Source: Neobacillus soli NBRC 102451
GTDB taxonomy: Bacteria > Bacillota > Bacilli > Bacillales > Cytobacillaceae
DNA length: 64,000 bases
Assembly (NCBI RefSeq): GCF_001591665.1
Contig: NZ_BCVI01000005.1
Location: forward strand, 1-64,000
Direction: 5' to 3'
The stretch's first letter is position 1. Each line of letters opens with the position of its first letter. The notes under the pieces are model-generated. The model saw nothing but the letters and a program-made list of their open reading frames with translations. It made no database searches and was not told the origin of the DNA. Of this stretch, positions 25,100 through 34,301 are shown one piece after another. Made by a program: the position numbers and the translations under genes.

Positions 25100-28092
25100 T
25101 CTTAACGCCAGATATATTAAAGGAACGTGCATTTCAAACAGTGGTCAAAGAATATTTGACCACTGTAAATGGTTATTTGGAGGGAACAAATCAGGATTAT
25201 AGTCGTCAATATGCATTTGATGAAACTCAGTTATTTGCTTTCCTCGAAGAAACCCAGGAAAAACCATTAGCCAAACTTAAAGAAATTTATAAAGGGCAAT
25301 ACAAACAAAAAATTCTTTTTCGATTAGATACTGAATTAAAACGACGTGGCATCGTTGACGTCCTTCGTAAAGGTATTAAAGATTACGGTGTACAAATTGA
25401 TTTAGCATATTTTAAACCACCTACAACCCTAAATCATGATTTAATAGCCCTTTATAATAAAAATCGTCTCTCTGTCACAGAGGAATTGGTCCATAAAGAA
25501 GGTGAACGAATTGATCTTGTCATTTTCTTAAACGGTTTGCCGGTTCTAGCATTCGAGTTAAAAAATGAGTTTACAGGTCAAAATGTAGATGATGCAAAAT
25601 ATCAATGGATGCATGAACGAAGCGGTAAAGACCTTTTATTCCGTTTTAAACAACGTGTTATTGCTTGTTTTGCTATGGATACAAATGATGTATTTATGGC
25701 AACTAAGTTAAACGGTACAAAAACATTCTTTCTTCCATTTAATAAAGGATTTAACGGTGGAAAAGGCAATCCTTCCGTTGAAGGTAAACTAAAAACCCAT
25801 TATGTATGGGAAGACGTTTTGTCTCGCGATAGCATACTTGAAATCCTTTTTAAATTCGTTTATTTAAAAGTGGATGAAGAAGAAGATGATGAAGGGAATA
25901 TCATTACAAAAGAAACATTGATATTTCCACGTTATCATCAACGAGATGCTGTCCAAAAAGTTTTAAATCATGCAACAACATTTGGACCGGGGCAATCTTA
26001 TTTGATTCAGCACAGTGCCGGAAGTGGAAAAACAAACTCAATTTCATGGTTATCGCATCGTCTTGCAACTTTGCATAATGATTTTAACGAGTCGGTTTTT
26101 GAAGGTGTTATTGTCGTTACAGACAGAAAAGTCTTGGATAAACAATTACAAAAAGCTGTTTATCAATTAGAACATAAAGCAGGTATGGTAGTAAAAATCG
26201 AGGAAGATTCATCGCAACTTGCTGATTCATTAAATAAAGGTATCAAAATTATCATTACAACTATTCAGAAATTCCCATACATATTAGATAAGCTAGGTAC
26301 TTTAAAAGATAAGAATTATGCCATAATAATTGATGAAGCACACTCTTCAACAAGCGGTAAGAACATGGCAGCGCTAACGACAACACTAACTCTTGAAGAA
26401 GCCCAGAAGCTTGATGAAGAAGCAGAAGAAAATCAAATTGATGCTGATGAAAAAATACTTGATGAAATTAATCGTGTAGGTAAACAGTCTAATATTAGCT
26501 TCTTTGCTTTCACGGCTACCCCAAAAGGTAGTACGTTAAAAATGTTTGGAACTGAGGATGCTGAAGGAAAGCCGCATCCGTTCCATTTATACAGCATGAA
26601 ACAAGCGATTCAAGAGGGATTTATCATTGATATTCTAAAAAATTATGTCTCATATAAAACCTATTATAAAGTTGCAAAAAAAATAGAAGATGATCCTGAA
26701 TTTGAAAGTGCAAAGGCTACAAAAGCTATTTCACGATTCGTAAGTTTGCACCCGCATAACATCGAACAAAAAACAGAAATCATAATTGAACACTTTCGAA
26801 AAGTTACAAGTAAAAAAATAAACGGACAAGCTAAAGCAATGGTTGTTACAGCTTCCCGTTTACATGCTGTAAGATACAAGTTGGCATTTGATGCTTATAT
26901 TAAGAAAAAAGGTTACAAAGACATGAAAGCGCTTGTTGCATTCTCTGGTACGGTGAAAGATAAGGGTGAGGAATATACAGAGCCTGGCATGAACAAATTC
27001 TCTGAAAAGCAACTGCCTAAAAAGTTTGATAGCGATGAATATCAGGTTTTACTTGTAGCTGAAAAATACCAAACTGGATTCGACCAGCCAAAGCTTCACA
27101 CGATGTTTGTAGATAAAAAATTATCTGGACTTAAAGCTGTTCAAACTTTATCAAGGCTTAACCGGACACATCCCGACAAAGAAGATACATTCATTTTAGA
27201 CTTTGTAAATGACCCAGATGATATTCGAAAAGCTTTCGAACCATATTATGAGGATACTGTTTTAAAAGGCGATATCGAACCAAATGAGCTTTATAGCATT
27301 CAACAAGAAATTGAAAGTTATATGGTGTTACATGAGGATGATGTTCAAAAATTTGTTGATATCATTTATAAAGACAAAAAAACAAAGCGAGATACAGAGT
27401 TATCGAATAACTACATCGATTCTGCTGCGGATCGTTTCAAACGTTTAACCGATGAAGAACAACGCGATTTTGTTAGCAAAGCAAAAAAATTTAACAGCAT
27501 TTATATGTTTATACTTCAAATTACACCATTTAAAGACGTTGATCTTCACAAATTGTTTGTGTATCTTCGCTATCTTTTAAAGAAAATTTCTATAAAAGGA
27601 ACAGGAAATATTGATTTAGATGATAAAGTAGTGCTGGAATATTACACGATAAAAGACAAGGGTAAAAAAGACATCTCGCTGGGTGAAGATAGTGAAGAGT
27701 ATTCTGTTTCCATTACAATCGGTGGTGGTCGCAGTGGAGAAGAACCGCCAACAGACCCTTTAACTGCTATTTTGGAGAGGTTAAACTCGAAGAACGGCAC
27801 AGAGTTTGGTGAGCATGAAAAGTTAAACATCCAACAAATTGTCGATATTGCTTCTAGTGATGAAACACTTCGGACCCAAGCGAAAAACAATCCGTATGAT
27901 GATTTCATTTTAGGCTTTAGAAAAAGGTTTATGGATTACGTTGTTGAAGGATTTGAAAAAAACCAAGGGTTTTTTGGCAAGGTACTTGAAGATGATATTT
28001 TCCGAACACAGTTAGAAGAATATATGGGTGAACATGTTTTTAACGTATTAAAATCAAGTGATAACGACCCTGACCCCGATCATGTAAATTAA
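25096..28092 (+). CDS. hsdR: Type I restriction endonuclease subunit
   Basis: ATP-dependent translocating nuclease. The N-terminal PD-(D/E)XK nuclease has D near residue 140 (RIDLVIF) and E-x-K in AFELKNE (about 154). The motor has Walker A HSAGSGKT (about 306) and the DEAH box (about 412). 998 residues, complete and in frame, so the system looks active. ATG overlaps the hsdS stop (ATGA) behind GGAGGTG. A perfect hairpin terminator follows. Confidence 0.97.
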   Translation: MILTPDILKERAFQTVVKEYLTTVNGYLEGTNQDYSRQYAFDETQLFAFLEETQEKPLAKLKEIYKGQYKQKILFRLDTELKRRGIVDVLRKGIKDYGVQIDLAYFKPPTTLNHDLIALYNKNRLSVTEELVHKEGERIDLVIFLNGLPVLAFELKNEFTGQNVDDAKYQWMHERSGKDLLFRFKQRVIACFAMDTNDVFMATKLNGTKTFFLPFNKGFNGGKGNPSVEGKLKTHYVWEDVLSRDSILEILFKFVYLKVDEEEDDEGNIITKETLIFPRYHQRDAVQKVLNHATTFGPGQSYLIQHSAGSGKTNSISWLSHRLATLHNDFNESVFEGVIVVTDRKVLDKQLQKAVYQLEHKAGMVVKIEEDSSQLADSLNKGIKIIITTIQKFPYILDKLGTLKDKNYAIIIDEAHSSTSGKNMAALTTTLTLEEAQKLDEEAEENQIDADEKILDEINRVGKQSNISFFAFTATPKGSTLKMFGTEDAEGKPHPFHLYSMKQAIQEGFIIDILKNYVSYKTYYKVAKKIEDDPEFESAKATKAISRFVSLHPHNIEQKTEIIIEHFRKVTSKKINGQAKAMVVTASRLHAVRYKLAFDAYIKKKGYKDMKALVAFSGTVKDKGEEYTEPGMNKFSEKQLPKKFDSDEYQVLLVAEKYQTGFDQPKLHTMFVDKKLSGLKAVQTLSRLNRTHPDKEDTFILDFVNDPDDIRKAFEPYYEDTVLKGDIEPNELYSIQQEIESYMVLHEDDVQKFVDIIYKDKKTKRDTELSNNYIDSAADRFKRLTDEEQRDFVSKAKKFNSIYMFILQITPFKDVDLHKLFVYLRYLLKKISIKGTGNIDLDDKVVLEYYTIKDKGKKDISLGEDSEEYSVSITIGGGRSGEEPPTDPLTAILERLNSKNGTEFGEHEKLNIQQIVDIASSDETLRTQAKNNPYDDFILGFRKRFMDYVVEGFEKNQGFFGKVLEDDIFRTQLEEYMGEHVFNVLKSSDNDPDPDHVN

Positions 28093-28101
28093 TCTTGAAA
28101 A

Positions 28102-28141
28102 AACAAAACGCCTATTTTTGCTCCTTTAGGCGTTTTGTTGT
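28102..28141 (+). terminator. Terminator of hsdMSR
   Basis: AACAAAACGCCTA (28102-28114) pairs with TAGGCGTTTTGTT (28127-28139). Confidence 0.9.
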
Positions 28142-28172
28142 ATATTTTCAAACAGGAAAAGGAGGGAGATAA

Positions 28173-29999
28173 ATGAGTGATATTCAAGCACGTTCAAAAA
28201 GTATTTATGATACATTGAATAATCAAAAATATGAAATAGACTATTACCAAAGGGAATATCGGTGGGAAACTAAGCAAATTCGTGAATTACTTGAGGATTT
28301 AACGGATAAATTTCTTGATAATTATGATCCCAACCATGAACCAAGTGAAGTTGAAAAATATGAAAATTATTTTTTAGGTTCAGTTGTGATAAGTAAAAAA
28401 GACGGAAAAAAATATATTATTGATGGTCAACAGCGCCTAACCTCAATTTCTTTGCTGTTAATTTTCCTTCATAATCTACAAAAAAACAGGAATCAAAGGA
28501 AAGTTAATATCAGCGAACTAATCTTTTCGGAAAAGTTCGGTGTAAAATCCTTTAACATGAATGTTGAAGATCGTACACCTTGTATGAACGCTTTATATAA
28601 TGAGCAACAATTTGATTTTGAAGGGAGTCAAATAGAATCTGTTCGAACGATTGGAGCTAGGTATGAAGATATAAAACAACTTTTTTCTGATGAATTACAA
28701 GGAGATGCTCTTCCTTATTTTATCGATTGGTTACTCCATAAAGTAATGTTGGTACATATTGAAGCGGATAATGATGAGGATGCCTATACCATTTTTGAAA
28801 CTATGAATGATAGAGGGCTAAGCCTTAATCCAACAGATATGTTGAAGGGTTATTTATTGGCTAACATTAAAGATGAACGGGCAAAAGAGAAAGCCAATTC
28901 ATTATGGAAAAAGAGGATTTTGGAATTAATAGAAAAGGGAAAAAACGAGGAAGTTGATTTCTTTAAACACTGGTATAGAGCAAAATATGCACAAAGTATT
29001 CGTGAAAGAGGTAGAGGCAAAGAAAATAAGGATTTTGAAAAAGTAGCTACCGCATATCATAAATGGACTCGTGATAATAAAGAATTGCTAAATCTTCAAA
29101 AAAGTCAGGATTTTGAAGAATTTATTACTAAACACTTTGATTTTTATTCGAAGCAATATCTGCATATATTAAAGGCTGCCGCCTTATATACTAAAGGCTT
29201 AGAATACCTTTATTATAATAGCCATAATAATTTCACACATCAATATCATTTATTGTTGGCACCTTTAAAGGTCACAGATAGTCAGGATATTGTTAATCGT
29301 AAGTTAAATCTTGTCTCATTTTACATCGATATGATGATCGTGAACAGATTCATTTCATTTACAACTTTAAATTATTCTGCGATTGCATATACAATGTATA
29401 ACCTAACAAAAGATATCCGGGACAAAGACTTGGATGAATTAAAAATTATCCTAAAGTCAAAAGCAAAAGAGATTAACAAAATAGAGAAAGTAAAAACATT
29501 TTATCTTCATCAACAAAACAAAAAATATGTTCACTATTTACTTGCACGAATTACACATCATCTCGAAATAGAGAGTGGTATTGATTCCAAATTTGAATCC
29601 TACGTAACGAAAGAATCGAAAAATCCATTTCAAATTGAGCATATTTGGGCAAATAAATTTCAACGGTTTGCAAGTCAGTTTCAAACGGAAACAGAATTTC
29701 AAAATCATCGAAATCATGTCGGTGGGCTTCTATTGTTACCCAAAGATATTAATCAAAGCTACGGAGATAAGGACTATCCTGTAAAAGTGTCGAAATATTA
29801 TGGGCAAAACTTACTGGCAAAGTCTCTGCATACTAACTGTTATCAAAATAACCCAGGCTTTTTAAATTATAAAAATAACAGTCAATTACCATTTAAAGCA
29901 TACAGCACATTCGATAAAGATGATTTAGAAGAAAGAACAGCACTTTATGAAAAAATATCAGAGCAAATCTGGAATACGGATATCATTGACAATTTCTAA
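28173..29999 (+). CDS. DUF262/DUF1524 protein (GmrSD-like type IV restriction)
   Basis: The N-terminal DUF262 domain carries the DGQQR motif (about residues 85-89), a nucleotide-hydrolysing ParB-like site. The C-terminal DUF1524 domain has an HNH-like IEHIW (about residue 489) with downstream NHVGGLLLLPKD. Such fusions resemble the two halves of GmrSD, which cleaves DNA with modified cytosine, and are often placed beside type I systems. 608 residues, ATG after AAGGAGGGAG. Its own operon lies just after the hsdR terminator. The target modification is unknown. Confidence 0.85.
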   Translation: MSDIQARSKSIYDTLNNQKYEIDYYQREYRWETKQIRELLEDLTDKFLDNYDPNHEPSEVEKYENYFLGSVVISKKDGKKYIIDGQQRLTSISLLLIFLHNLQKNRNQRKVNISELIFSEKFGVKSFNMNVEDRTPCMNALYNEQQFDFEGSQIESVRTIGARYEDIKQLFSDELQGDALPYFIDWLLHKVMLVHIEADNDEDAYTIFETMNDRGLSLNPTDMLKGYLLANIKDERAKEKANSLWKKRILELIEKGKNEEVDFFKHWYRAKYAQSIRERGRGKENKDFEKVATAYHKWTRDNKELLNLQKSQDFEEFITKHFDFYSKQYLHILKAAALYTKGLEYLYYNSHNNFTHQYHLLLAPLKVTDSQDIVNRKLNLVSFYIDMMIVNRFISFTTLNYSAIAYTMYNLTKDIRDKDLDELKIILKSKAKEINKIEKVKTFYLHQQNKKYVHYLLARITHHLEIESGIDSKFESYVTKESKNPFQIEHIWANKFQRFASQFQTETEFQNHRNHVGGLLLLPKDINQSYGDKDYPVKVSKYYGQNLLAKSLHTNCYQNNPGFLNYKNNSQLPFKAYSTFDKDDLEERTALYEKISEQIWNTDIIDNF

Positions 30000-30083
30000 T
30001 CACATAAAAATGAAATAATTTAAATCCATGCATCAATTTGAGGTTAGAAAGTAAATAAATAACTGATAAAAGAAATTTTTATG

Positions 30084-30114
30084 AAAAAATGTTGGATATA
30101 TTCCAACATTTTTA
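30084..30114. terminator. Bidirectional terminator between DUF262 and GIY-YIG genes
   Basis: AAAAAATGTTGGA pairs with TCCAACATTTTT around TATAT; the genes converge on it. Confidence 0.85.
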
Positions 30115-30990
30115 CTTTTTACTTAATAAATTTAACATTTCAATGGGATAATTTTTTGATTTAATCCAAACAATATCTTCTTCGTTTAAAGAAAACCATT
30201 CACCATTAACTCTTTTGTTTTTAAAAATGTCATGAAAGGCACTTTCCAGTTTAGTGTCGTTCCATGTTTTTATTAAATAAACAACTTCCAATTCAAATGG
30301 AATCTTCACACCAAATCCATTAACAATTCTATCGTACGGATCTTTAGCTTTACCAATTTTAATAGCGCCCTTTGTATTTTCTTTAACAAAATAGACATAT
30401 CCGTAACCTAGCTTTTGAATATACAAATTATAATTATTTAAAATGGCAGCTTTTTGTTCTCTTTCGTTTTTTGTTAAATGGTGTTTTTGTATATGTAAAA
30501 GTTGATTTAAATATTGTATGATATTATATATCTCCTCGTCTAAACCGTAAGCTTGCAAAATAGATTCTTTCTCTTGCTGCTCACGCTGGAGACGTTCTAT
30601 CCGCCGTTGTTCACGTTGTATTTTAAGCGAATTTCCCTTCTCAAATTGCTCCCACTGTCGTGCCTCTTGTAATTTTCGATGAATACCTTTCTTACGTATC
30701 TCTTTATTGTCCACATTTACTTTTTTATTTCTATGTTTGAGAAAAATTTTATATCCAATAACCCAAAATTGGTATCCTGCAATTCCTATGATTATGAAAG
30801 GAGATATAAAAGTGTACCCGGGTGGATTACATATAAATAATCCAAAAAATATAAAAAGCAAAAATAAACGTTGAGGCTTCGAAAAGAACCATCCGAAAAA
30901 AAACAAATATATAATAAAAATAAAAAAATTCATTGTCTGTTCAAACACCCCCATATAGGTCTTTTTAATGGCATATATTAAAATTAGCAA
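30112..30990 (-). CDS. Membrane-anchored protein with C-terminal GIY-YIG-like (T5orf172) domain
   Basis: Two or three N-terminal hydrophobic segments (about residues 20-85), then a charged coiled coil (about 95-150; RIERLQREQQEK), and a C-terminal domain with GYVYFVKEN and AIKIGKAKDPYDRI, typical of the T5orf172/MUG113 branch of GIY-YIG nucleases. The family often acts on DNA. A nuclease domain held at the membrane near a restriction block suggests attack on DNA entering the cell, but this is inference. Starts at 30990 or a few codons later (ATG near 30954 or 30933). Convergent with the DUF262 gene. Confidence 0.75.
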   Translation of the reverse strand: MLILIYAIKKTYMGVFEQTMNFFIFIIYLFFFGWFFSKPQRLFLLFIFFGLFICNPPGYTFISPFIIIGIAGYQFWVIGYKIFLKHRNKKVNVDNKEIRKKGIHRKLQEARQWEQFEKGNSLKIQREQRRIERLQREQQEKESILQAYGLDEEIYNIIQYLNQLLHIQKHHLTKNEREQKAAILNNYNLYIQKLGYGYVYFVKENTKGAIKIGKAKDPYDRIVNGFGVKIPFELEVVYLIKTWNDTKLESAFHDIFKNKRVNGEWFSLNEEDIVWIKSKNYPIEMLNLLSKK

Positions 30991-31108
30991 GAAATATAAT
31001 CATATTATTTTAATGAATTTTAGAAGTTAGTATTAATGTGTAAAAAGAGCCCATTGCCGCTTGAATTGATTCAAACCGTTACTAGAATTCAAACATGGAG
31101 TGAAGTCT

Positions 31109-31702
31109 TTGTCCAAAGCAAAAAGATATTACAATTTAATTCATGTTGAGCCAGAAGGGTATTTACCGAAAAAGGGCTCTCATCGGTTTGGACTGAAATT
31201 TCAGTCAAAATCGCATCGTAATGGAAAAAGTGCAGCGGTAATTCAAATGAATGGATCGATGGCTGGTCCAACAGAAAAAAAGAATAAATGGAAATGTGAT
31301 TCAACTATCGGAAAAGTCCTTAGTTGGTGTTATGAAAACCCAGCAAATCCAATTGATATTGTCCATTGCCTGAATTTATTTTCATATGTTGACCCTCACC
31401 CCAAAAATCTATCTGGTATGAATGAAAAAGCCTTAAATAGCGTAAAAAACGATAATTGGATAAAAACAATTTGTAAGGACGTGGATTACATTATTCTTGC
31501 TCATGGAAATTGCAAGGGTATTGATAAAGTAATTGTAGATAAAAGGATAAAACAAGTCTTAAAATGGTTAGAAAAATATGATTTATACAGAGTAGGAGAG
31601 TTAACAAACAAAGGTAATCCAAAGCATGGTAGATCGTGGAACAATAGCCCGGTTCTAACCTTGCACAGAGAAAAAGTAGACATTATTGAATATATTTCTT
31701 AA
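31109..31702 (+). CDS. DUF1643-like protein, 197 aa
   Basis: Contains GKVLSWCYENPANPIDIVHCLNLFSY, ILAHGN and LYRVGELTNKGNPKHG, the pattern I associate with DUF1643 (often encoded in phage and mobile elements, of unknown function). TTG at 31109 is well spaced from ATGGAG; GTG at 31100 overlaps that site. It stands alone between the GIY-YIG gene (divergent) and the coiled-coil membrane gene. Confidence 0.65.
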   Translation: MSKAKRYYNLIHVEPEGYLPKKGSHRFGLKFQSKSHRNGKSAAVIQMNGSMAGPTEKKNKWKCDSTIGKVLSWCYENPANPIDIVHCLNLFSYVDPHPKNLSGMNEKALNSVKNDNWIKTICKDVDYIILAHGNCKGIDKVIVDKRIKQVLKWLEKYDLYRVGELTNKGNPKHGRSWNNSPVLTLHREKVDIIEYIS

Positions 31703-31774
31703 AAAACCAGAAATATAGGATTTTTGTATAAGAAAGAAATAGAATTTTTTGACTCACAAAGATAATTTGTATTT

Positions 31775-31805
31775 AAAATGAAGCGATTTATCGCTTCATT
31801 TTTAT
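31775..31805 (+). terminator. Terminator of the DUF1643-like gene
   Basis: AAAATGAAGCGA pairs with TCGCTTCATTTTT, perfect, with a short loop. Confidence 0.85.
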
Positions 31806-31875
31806 TTCTAGTGAAAGAAATGGTAGAAAGTAGTATAATAATTGTTTGAAATAAAGTAAAAAACGGGGGTGGAAA

Positions 31876-33180
31876 ATGTCAAGGTTTATCGATCGTTTTG
31901 AGAACCATGCTCTGCATAAAAGCCTGGAGAACAGCATCAATACTGTCAATGAGCTGTTAGAAATAGAAAATGCACAACCTGATGCTCTTATCGAGCTTGA
32001 AAGGGTCAAACAGGTATTGTTTTATTTGAAAGAATTACTGGACAATTGCGATCCAAATCTTGTTCATATGGGATATTTGGATAGTATTCAAAATAGTTGC
32101 ATTAACAACGTCTTAAGCTATTTAAATAATTTTAGAAATGACCGCAATATATCTCAACTGCATTCAGCCAATAATCATTTAGATAGCTACATTCCAAGCA
32201 TGACAAATATCGCTACTACGAAATTCCCACATGATGTTGAAGGCATTAGAGAATCAATCGTTTCTTTTCGTAGATCTGCAGCTCAGCATTTACGGAATAC
32301 AGAGGAAGATTATAGAAGAGTAGCTGCAGCTAAAACAGAATTGGAACAGGGGTTTAGCCAAGTATCTTCGACGGTGGAAGTCCAAAAAGGTCGACTTGAT
32401 ACAGCTATTTCTGATTTCCAACAACAATTCTCCAATTCTGAAGAAAGCAGAAGAGATAAATTTTCTCAGGCGGAAGAACAAAGAAAAAATGATTTTGAAC
32501 TACTCGAATCAGAATGGGATGAAAAATTTAAAAACTTAAAAGATGGTTCGGAAACGACTTTTAATGAATATGTCGCATCCTTTCAAGATAAGGAAAAACA
32601 ATTGCAGGAAAAGTTTAAAAGTCAAGCCGAACAATACATTCAAACTCTTGAAGGATACAAAAGTAAAGCTGCTCAAGTGCTAAATATTATATCCAATACC
32701 AGCATGGCTGGGGGATATCAACAAGTTGCAGATCAGGAAAAATCATCCCGGAAATTTTGGAGAACAGTTACAATGATAACAATGGGTTTACTTGTTATTG
32801 CCTCCATCTACAGCTTTTTTCATCCAATAGGGGATAAATCTATTTGGACGGAAATCGCCAAAAGAGTGTCTGTTGCAGCTACACTTGCTACGGTTGCCGG
32901 TTATGCTTCTAGACAAGCGAAAATTCATTTAGATGCTGAACGTCGCTACAGACGAATGGAATTGGAACTGACTACATTAAGTCCATACCTAGTTGAACTG
33001 GAAGATGAAAAACGAAAAGAAATTTTGGCTAATATGGTGGACCAGTTTTTTGGGAAAGCAAACGAGGAACAAGTGCAAGGAAATTCTTCTAACCAATCAA
33101 ATCCGGAAATTTCAAATAGTGTTACTGAATTATCAAAGTTATTTGAAAATGTTTTGTCATTGATTAATCCGAAAAAATAG
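31876..33180 (+). CDS. Coiled-coil membrane protein, 434 aa
   Basis: No catalytic motif. A helical N-terminal half is followed by a long heptad-rich coiled coil (about residues 145-275; EEQRKNDFELLESEWDE), then two hydrophobic helices (about 295-316 and 330-350) and a polar tail. The build is that of a membrane tether or sensor. Being the last large gene of the defence block, it may be an uncharacterised abortive-infection effector, but nothing in the sequence proves this. ATG follows GGGGGTGG. A strong terminator overlaps its stop. Confidence 0.65.
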   Translation: MSRFIDRFENHALHKSLENSINTVNELLEIENAQPDALIELERVKQVLFYLKELLDNCDPNLVHMGYLDSIQNSCINNVLSYLNNFRNDRNISQLHSANNHLDSYIPSMTNIATTKFPHDVEGIRESIVSFRRSAAQHLRNTEEDYRRVAAAKTELEQGFSQVSSTVEVQKGRLDTAISDFQQQFSNSEESRRDKFSQAEEQRKNDFELLESEWDEKFKNLKDGSETTFNEYVASFQDKEKQLQEKFKSQAEQYIQTLEGYKSKAAQVLNIISNTSMAGGYQQVADQEKSSRKFWRTVTMITMGLLVIASIYSFFHPIGDKSIWTEIAKRVSVAATLATVAGYASRQAKIHLDAERRYRRMELELTTLSPYLVELEDEKRKEILANMVDQFFGKANEEQVQGNSSNQSNPEISNSVTELSKLFENVLSLINPKK

Positions 33181-33208
33181 CATCGAATGCTTCGATGCTA
33201 TTTTTTCG
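33172..33208 (+). terminator. Terminator of the coiled-coil gene
   Basis: AAAAAATAGCATCGAA (33172-33187) pairs perfectly with TTCGATGCTATTTTTT (33191-33206). Confidence 0.95.
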
Positions 33209-33453
33209 TTTATCCATTTAGGGTTGGCTGTGTCAGAGAATAATTTACCCAATTATGTGCAGAATAACGATAATAATGAATATTAAATAATCTTTGAGGA
33301 GGAATAGCACTCGTATGGTTGAAACAATAATTATTAATGCGTCTGATTGAGTAAAAAACCACTTTTAAAATTTTTATATGATGCTTCTGACAAATTATTA
33401 AAGACAAGATACCAAATAAGTTCCAAAAGCATATTTTGCTATGAGGTGATCTC
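33209..33453. other. Non-coding stretch inside the right end
   Basis: AT-rich with no convincing gene. A GAGGAGGA ribosome-like site near 33296 is followed only by an 11-codon frame, which may be the remnant of a decayed gene. Confidence 0.4.
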
Positions 33454-33582
33454 ATGAAAGCGAAATATGCAGAACGAGGGACATTCGATGCCGAAAAAGC
33501 AGCCAGGGGACTGGTTGAACTGACGAATAAAATGAAGAAACAACCTGATAAGGATAAAAAAGGGAATGACAAGATAAAGTAA
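33454..33582 (+). CDS. Small basic protein, 42 aa, next to attR
   Basis: ATG after GAGGTGATCTC opens 42 codons (MKAKYAERGTFDAEKAARGL...NDKIK) that are highly lysine-rich and likely helical. Start signal, codon use and a following terminator support it. The last gene before attR; in serine-integrase elements small basic proteins can be directionality factors, so this is a candidate, without direct evidence. Confidence 0.6.
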   Translation: MKAKYAERGTFDAEKAARGLVELTNKMKKQPDKDKKGNDKIK

Positions 33583-33613
33583 ACTCATGTATCATCTGAT
33601 ATATGAGTTTTTT
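33583..33613 (+). terminator. Terminator before attR
   Basis: ACTCATGTATC pairs with GATATATGAGT (one G-T pair) followed by TTTTTT. Confidence 0.8.
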
Positions 33614-33674
33614 GTTTTAAAAGCTTATAAACTGCCTTAATTACAAGGTTCAATTACCGATTAAAAATAGAAAA

Positions 33675-33685
33675 GTAACAGATGT
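33675..33685 (+). repeat. attR core, 11-bp direct repeat GTAACAGATGT
   Basis: Second copy of the core at 4878-4888. To its right the yodN frame resumes without loss of a codon. Confidence 0.85.
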
Positions 33686-34295
33686 TAAATGGCTGGATGG
33701 AAAGTATGTATATGAAGTGAATAAAAGTGACGGCCTTTTCAATGAATCGGCCTTACAAATACTTTCAGAATATGACGGAACTGTGATGGAGCAAGAACAA
33801 ATTGATATTGAATATATGTTTTTTTTCGGTGATTTAGTTCAAGTAAGCGGTTATGGTGCAGACCTATTTAAGGTCGTTGGCTTCCGAACGGAAATTTGGC
33901 GTTATAAGGAAGATGCTTGGGAAGATGTCATTTATGAGCTTTCGAGAGTAAGTGATGGAGAATGGCTCGAAGCGGGAGAAGAAGAGATTACATTAGTAGC
34001 CGATGCAGAAAATGCTGACACGTTCATTCAAAAACTAGGTCTCCTTTACTTAGTGAATAAGCAGGAAAAGTTAGAAAAAAGTCCAAAAACCCAGAACCTG
34101 ATAAGGAAAGCAGAATTTGAAGAAATGGATCGAAAAAATGAAAAAAAGGAATTAATCGATAATTTATTGGACATATTTAATGATTACCGGATTTTATTTG
34201 AATTGTTTCAAGATCAAGAATATTATCAAGTGATGCGGGTAATCCTTAGGAAATTAGAAAGTCTTGTCGGCAACGATGGGAAAAGCCATGTATAG
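33675..34295 (+). pseudogene. yodN: yodN 3' part (206 codons), separated from its start
   Basis: The frame from the attR core reads VTDVKWLDGKYVYEVNKSDG and continues to FEELFQD-type acidic helices, ending at 34295. Joined to the 25 codons at 4803-4877 it gives a continuous protein of about 231 residues. Without the native start, translation could begin at GTG 33717, but no ribosome site precedes it. The open frame has no internal stop, so the gene is intact except for the insertion, consistent with recent or reversible integration. Confidence 0.85.
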
Positions 34296-34301
34296 CCCCT
34301 C

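Larger units (their letters stand above)
4878..33685. mobile_element. 28.8-kb integrative element inserted in yodN, carrying defence genes
   Basis: Bounded by the 11-bp repeat and by the two halves of yodN. A large serine recombinase lies 55 bases inside the left end. The interior is visibly more AT-rich than the flanks, has many unknown small genes, and carries restriction systems. No capsid, tail, portal, terminase, relaxase or conjugation ATPase genes are recognisable, so it is a non-phage genomic island or a mobilisable/satellite element. A second recombinase unit (9079-11619) and a resolvase (21015-21578) suggest assembly from smaller cassettes. Confidence 0.85.

Noticed and set aside
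33210..33572. 120-aa open frame on the reverse strand
   Set aside because: It is the reverse of the 42-aa gene and the att-proximal region, has no ribosome site, and its hydrophobic wording is typical of antisense to lysine/glutamate-rich coding sequence.
4878..33685. Island as an active prophage or conjugative element
   Set aside because: No capsid, portal, terminase, tail, relaxase, coupling ATPase or type IV secretion genes were recognised in the coding sequences, so it is called a genomic island / integrative element only.
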